From an uncultured bacterium (GTDB taxonomy: Bacteria; Verrucomicrobiota; Lentisphaeria; Victivallales; UBA1829): a stretch of 16,930 nucleotides of DNA. The DNA is taken from NCBI GenBank assembly GCA_900549045.1, contig URNE01000009.1, forward strand, positions 1 through 16,930, read 5' to 3'. Under the pieces are notes generated by a model. That model worked only from the letters and a program-made list of their open reading frames with translations, did no database searches and was not told the origin of the DNA. The translations under genes were made by a program, and so were the position numbers. Of this stretch, positions 14,401 to 16,930 are shown piece after piece. Every line of letters starts with the position of its first letter. Positions within the stretch are counted from its first letter, which is position 1.

Positions 14401-15933
14401 TTTCTCTGCCGTCCGGATCGCGTGGAGGTTTCTCTTTCGCTTCCCGGAGACCGTTCGATGCTGGTTCCGGCGGTAAAACTTGAAGACGCGCAGATCAACG
14501 TCGCCGGGGCGCTCTGGGAGGAACATGTTTCTCCCGCATACGCCGCGGCGGAAATCTGGAAAAGCGACTTCTCGCGCGGCGTCTTCCGCCGTCCGAACGA
14601 TTACGCCCTGCTTGCGGACAGCCGGGAGCTTGGGCTTGACCTGAGCAATCCGTCGCTCCGCCTTTCCTCCGGCCGCGCGTCGCTCGGTTTTGCCGGAACG
14701 CCGGGGGATGTTCCGTCGTTCCGTCTGTACCGCCAGTTCTCCGGAACGCCCGGACTGCACCTGCTCTTTTCCGGATCCGGAACCATGACGCTGACGCCGT
14801 CCGCGCCGGAGCTGAAGGCAAGCCCTGCGATCGCTCCGTGGAAAATCGGCGAAGTGAGCGTGACCGACCTCGGCAGCGACTACCGGATTGAGAATAAGCA
14901 CTGCCGGATGACGATCAGCAAAAAAGGCGGCATGGTACGCGAATTCACCGGCAAATCATCCGGAACAAACGTTGCGCGGAATGCGGAAGTCATTCTGCGT
15001 GACAGAAAGTCCGGACGCCTCCTGCGTTCCGGCGTCGATTACGAGAGCCGGCTTGTCTGGAAACGGATCGCGGATGGCGTGCGTCTGACCGTGGATTCCG
15101 AGCTGCGCGGGGATTACGCGCGGAGCGAGCGGTTCCCGGTTCTCTGCTCGACGGAATTCGTGTTCCGTGATTCCGCGGAAATTTCATTCCGCTATGAAGT
15201 TTCCGCCGCGGCGCTCGGCATTCCCCGCGCGGAACTCGGTTTGCGCCTGACCGGAGCGGACGGCAAGGAGAAAATACTGCCGTTCCAGCTTGATGCGCCT
15301 TTCCGTCCGAAACAGGTTTGCGGACAGAGCTTTTCGTTTCATCCGGAACAGGGCGTCCGGGAGACCGCGCGTGCAACGAAGCGGTTGACTCCTGAGGAAC
15401 CGGATGACTTTTCCGCCCTGCTCTGCCGGACGGCTCAGGATGGAGGCGTTCTTTATCAGACTTGCGATTCCCCGGTTCCCGGAACGGGAGTGAATCTGCG
15501 CTTTCGCGCTTTCCCGACCGTCCGGAACGGCGAAGCGGTTCTGGAACTCCGTTTTCCAGACCCGAATGTCTGCCGGACCGTTTCCCCAGCCAATCTGACG
15601 CGCGGACGCTGGAGACTTTCCGTTGCATACAGCGGTGAGGGAGTGTTTGCGGAACCGGAAAAATTCCGTCAGTCCGCCTGGAACCCGAACTGGAACGACG
15701 GGAAAAACGCTCCGGCGAAAGTCGGGGTTGCGCTTGAATATCTGCGCATGGATGGAACGGCGGGCTCGGTTTCGCGTGCGTTTGAGGTTTCCGGAACGGT
15801 CCCGCGCACGCTCAAAACGTGGGAGTTCGAGATTCCGGAAGAGGTGGCGTCTCCGGTGGTGCGGATCAATACGAAACTCCGCGAGGAGAGCCGTCTGTTC
15901 ATCCATGCGGTCAAACTGGAAGAGGTCAAATGA
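11482..15933 (+). CDS. Giant secreted multidomain glycoside hydrolase with divergent GH13 barrel
   Basis: The protein has 1483 residues. In order: signal peptide (1-20); a beta domain like the preceding small protein (about 22-172); a beta-sandwich region (about 185-440); a TIM barrel (about 452-770); a C-terminal amylase-type beta domain ending VPPFGTVLL; a Pro/Ala/Glu linker (about 880-893); two more beta-sandwich regions (from about 905 and 1135); and a CBM4/9-like jelly roll (about 1365-1483, ending FIHAVKLEEV). The barrel matches GH13: DYTTGTFEDYRALV, region I DVVPHG (D534), region II AYRVDAA with R589 and nucleophile D591, region III LETHG with acid/base E681, and region IV NDD with D744. 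All three catalytic acids are therefore present, but region I lacks the usual NH pair. The substrate is unknown, probably an alpha-glucan or related polymer. Start 11482 has GGAGGAG eight bases upstream; ends overlap both neighbouring genes by ATGA. Superfamily is well supported; specificity is not. Confidence 0.85.
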   Translation: MKMRNLFALFSLFFGMMCFARPALNVNIVGVSPGSTFSVISAGEGLTAEHPHWNKNESQRQRWIWAYSPEIPDNRWRKFEIRFKIDRSQPVHISFERQRLLADEKYPLLELRNLKGTGFQLQSGAWEASAELPRAVPEDNGAILVPAGVQIRQVVSISRNDERVLSGEFRFTDKSSVRPELPPLVFESRGWKLSVDADSGLWNSLSKDGKTIFSGEFSPFEMELGDGSAVAGGCDTRLISRKFDAAEGTLALTYQAEDWLFIDKLTFGDGAPGRLRRDFSFQYAGNDPDMRFGSVKFHYPFSPKGEYLFPGTFFNSPDGIWSGRHNHSGDGQPVHARGKLESLYKGIKLWAPHYVGVQLVKLENGPVLFWGRKAEREGGNTLLTRRGGFAEIVSTVSCGGWAEKGKMQTLDPIYVEISKSQTIAEALRRDVPEFYRATGQTAPADRPEEVYDARIFGSFFPRFQMASLDALRRAEAERVRDMGFNVFYLPPVQVGGTCYSPFNFRVMDYTTGTFEDYRALVNALNANGVVLMQDVVPHGGDATALGERLFNLHGLTMRDRAADFNSPSWNRKMADHIRFYSRMGAKAYRVDAAAGSSDWNWRRAGHGVPRSYHYRFRNQANPAGDPLPPGAWERYLSENGGSVPALEYDRASMAGLAGSLHMAHSIRTAAREVNGGWTMLETHGYPYTREGDLCYDILMRKIPYKFGTIPADEIVRETARYLTESRLADVPGALYLRNILSNDDRIALCSCGFAVSRPMHAMLYFAEGVPLAYSDGMYGNYRFFQKLNAVRERYPALRHGVPVYRAEGNLLTIERTLPEESVLGILNFSAEPQEFAAPLPAPLRSGALIDAMTGRAVASKGGSVALTVPPFGTVLLAAGEPEVPAPAPEARARKRTALKFSGNRVETDAYVFEFDRATGLPLSLADRFGKPLSGKWRLLTNGKVIPESVEKAVVRNENGVVEIASKSGGASWRFLCRPDRVEVSLSLPGDRSMLVPAVKLEDAQINVAGALWEEHVSPAYAAAEIWKSDFSRGVFRRPNDYALLADSRELGLDLSNPSLRLSSGRASLGFAGTPGDVPSFRLYRQFSGTPGLHLLFSGSGTMTLTPSAPELKASPAIAPWKIGEVSVTDLGSDYRIENKHCRMTISKKGGMVREFTGKSSGTNVARNAEVILRDRKSGRLLRSGVDYESRLVWKRIADGVRLTVDSELRGDYARSERFPVLCSTEFVFRDSAEISFRYEVSAAALGIPRAELGLRLTGADGKEKILPFQLDAPFRPKQVCGQSFSFHPEQGVRETARATKRLTPEEPDDFSALLCRTAQDGGVLYQTCDSPVPGTGVNLRFRAFPTVRNGEAVLELRFPDPNVCRTVSPANLTRGRWRLSVAYSGEGVFAEPEKFRQSAWNPNWNDGKNAPAKVGVALEYLRMDGTAGSVSRAFEVSGTVPRTLKTWEFEIPEEVASPVVRINTKLREESRLFIHAVKLEEVK

Positions 15934-16844
15934 AACATCCGCTCTGTTTTGCCGCGCTCCTGATGTTCTCCGTCTTCGGCGGGGAATATCAGGTTCCGGA
16001 GGCGGACGCCGCGCTTGAGCGGGAGCTGGATTACTATTGCACGAACCGTTCCGGTTCCCCAGCGGAATTCCGTGCGGATTACGTCCGCTCGGCATTCGGT
16101 CAGATTGTGCGCGGACAGCTTCTGCGCCGGAAAGCCGTGCCTTCCGATGCGGAGGCGCGACGGATTCTGACCGGGCTCCGCGATGAAATCCGCACGGGCT
16201 GGACATGGAAGGAGGCGCCGCGCGAAGTCACGATTCCGTATCTTTCCCGTGCGCCGGAGATTGACGGCTGCGTGAATCCGGCGGAGTGGGCGGATGCGCT
16301 TGTGTTCCGGGAGGAGTATCTGCGCAGTTCCGTGACCCGCCGAACGCCCGCGGCGGTCTGGCGGATCGGCTATGACCGTGAATATCTCTACTGGAGCGCG
16401 GAAATTCCCGATTCCGATGTGCAGGTAAATCGCCGGAAGCCCTACATGGCGGATTCGCTGGAGCTGTTTGTCATGCCTGAAATCCGTCTGAGAACCTATT
16501 GCGAAGTTGTGATTCACCCCGGGCCGGGCAGTTACACCCGCTGGTGTACAACCGGACACGGAGGAGTCTATCAGCTTTACGACTGGACGCCGGAAGGTTT
16601 TCATTATGCGGTGAAACAGACGGAATCCGGCTGGAGCGCAGAGGCGCGGCTGGCGTTCCGCGAGCTCCCCGGTTATCTGCTCGGCAATCAGCCGGAAGCC
16701 GGACAGCAGATCCGTTTCCAGCTGATCCGCACCGACCTCAGCGGGGGGCGCAGGACGTACACAACTCCCGTTCCGTTTCTGTACGACGGGCACAACATCT
16801 ACGGGTACATCCGCGCGACGCTGGGAAAACAGAACCGCAATTGA
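15930..16844 (+). CDS. Secreted protein with CBM9-like carbohydrate-binding domain
   Basis: The protein has 304 residues. A signal peptide (about 1-18, MKHPLCFAALLMFSVFGG) is followed by a helical, charged region (about 20-100) and a CBM9-like beta-sandwich (about 105-304). That domain opens with APEIDGCVNPAEWADA, the typical IDGxxxxxEW start, and continues through YDREYLYWSAEIPDSDV, DSLELFVMPE and WSAEARLAFREL, all characteristic of the family. CBM9 domains bind sugar chain ends or xylan and cellulose; in PVC bacteria they often occur as stand-alone secreted proteins. No catalytic motif is visible. The ATG at 15930 overlaps the previous stop (ATGA). The longer reading frame from 15819 lies inside the hydrolase gene and would lose the signal peptide. 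It is the last gene of the operon and ends seven bases from a convergent gene. Confidence 0.8.
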   Translation: MKHPLCFAALLMFSVFGGEYQVPEADAALERELDYYCTNRSGSPAEFRADYVRSAFGQIVRGQLLRRKAVPSDAEARRILTGLRDEIRTGWTWKEAPREVTIPYLSRAPEIDGCVNPAEWADALVFREEYLRSSVTRRTPAAVWRIGYDREYLYWSAEIPDSDVQVNRRKPYMADSLELFVMPEIRLRTYCEVVIHPGPGSYTRWCTTGHGGVYQLYDWTPEGFHYAVKQTESGWSAEARLAFRELPGYLLGNQPEAGQQIRFQLIRTDLSGGRRTYTTPVPFLYDGHNIYGYIRATLGKQNRN

Positions 16845-16851
16845 GGAAAAC

Positions 16852-16930
16852 TCAGTTTTCGTATTTCAGGATCAGTTCGTTCTCTTTGCAGAGATTGTAT
16901 TTTTCGCGCGCGACTTTTTCCGCTGCGGCG
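16852..16930 (-). CDS. FtsB/DivIC-like septum formation protein, C-terminal fragment
   Basis: The window edge cuts this gene; only the last 25 codons and the stop (16854-16852) are present. The visible peptide includes KVAREKYNLCKENELILKY. This resembles the C-terminus of FtsB/DivIC-family divisome proteins, which commonly read like AREKYxLvkpGEi. The family are small single-pass membrane proteins with a coiled coil that help activate septal wall synthesis. With so little sequence the call is provisional. It converges on the CBM9-like gene, with seven bases between the two stop codons. Confidence 0.55.
   Translation of the reverse strand, partial: AAAEKVAREKYNLCKENELILKYEN

Noticed and set aside
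15669..16793. 374-codon minus-strand open frame opposite the CBM9-like gene
   Set aside because: The plus strand has a signal peptide and CBM9 motifs and overlaps the upstream gene by ATGA; the minus frame has neither start signal nor family match.
16846..16860. GAAAAC/GTTTTC palindrome between the convergent stop codons, as a bidirectional terminator
   Set aside because: The stem is only 6 bp and AT-rich, with a 3-nt loop and no T-tract on either side; too weak to call.
1..16930. Apparent abundance of TCCGGA
   Set aside because: It is seen mostly inside genes and is explained by preferred codons such as TCC-GGA, TTC-CGG and CCG-GA(A/G); I did no count to show excess.

Overview
The window looks like a GC-rich chromosomal piece from a PVC-group bacterium, most probably Lentisphaerota (Victivallis-like). 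This is inferred from gene style, not from a search. The clues are a prepilin-like protein with an FTLIELLVVIAVIAILA start and a C-terminal H-X(n)-DG motif, a GntR-type regulator next to it, and large secreted carbohydrate-active proteins in the same operon. All confidently called genes are bacterial. I saw no tRNA, rRNA, insertion sequence, phage gene or CRISPR array.

Layout. The left half (61-8696) is entirely on the minus strand. In transcription order it reads: a DEAD-box RNA helicase (8696-6840); a ketopantoate-reductase-family enzyme (6828-5932); a GH78-like alpha-L-rhamnosidase-family protein (5866-3884); a radical SAM/SPASM enzyme (3887-2907); an MFS transporter (2890-1688); and a Wzz-like inner-membrane protein (1593-61). 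A hairpin plus T-tract terminator lies at 36-1. Internal promoters are visible before the GH78-like gene (5889-5916) and before the Wzz-like gene (1638-1666), so this is probably three transcription units: helicase-reductase, glycosidase-radical SAM-transporter, and the Wzz-like gene alone.

A 395-base divergent intergenic region (8697-9091) holds a probable helicase promoter with a long structured leader, an orphan terminator-like hairpin facing right, and a strong promoter for the right half. The right half (9092-16844) is one tightly packed plus-strand operon. It encodes a TTG-initiated GntR-type regulator with a sugar-sensor-like C-terminus, a pseudopilin-like protein, a small secreted beta-rich protein, a 1483-residue secreted protein with a divergent GH13 (alpha-amylase superfamily) barrel, and a secreted CBM9-like protein. 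At the far right the 3' end of a convergent FtsB/DivIC-like gene enters on the minus strand.

How the genes may work together. The right operon reads as a self-regulated polysaccharide-attack module: a sensor-regulator, a surface or secretion-associated pseudopilin, and three exported carbohydrate-active or carbohydrate-binding proteins. The small 176-residue protein is visibly related to the N-terminal 150 or so residues of the giant hydrolase, so a binding or docking domain appears to have been duplicated into a free-standing partner. The left GH78/radical SAM/MFS unit looks like a cytoplasmic sugar-processing set. The glycosidase lacks a signal peptide, the transporter could move a small glycoside or product, and the role of the radical SAM enzyme is unknown. 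These two modules are the parts most likely to hold undescribed biology.
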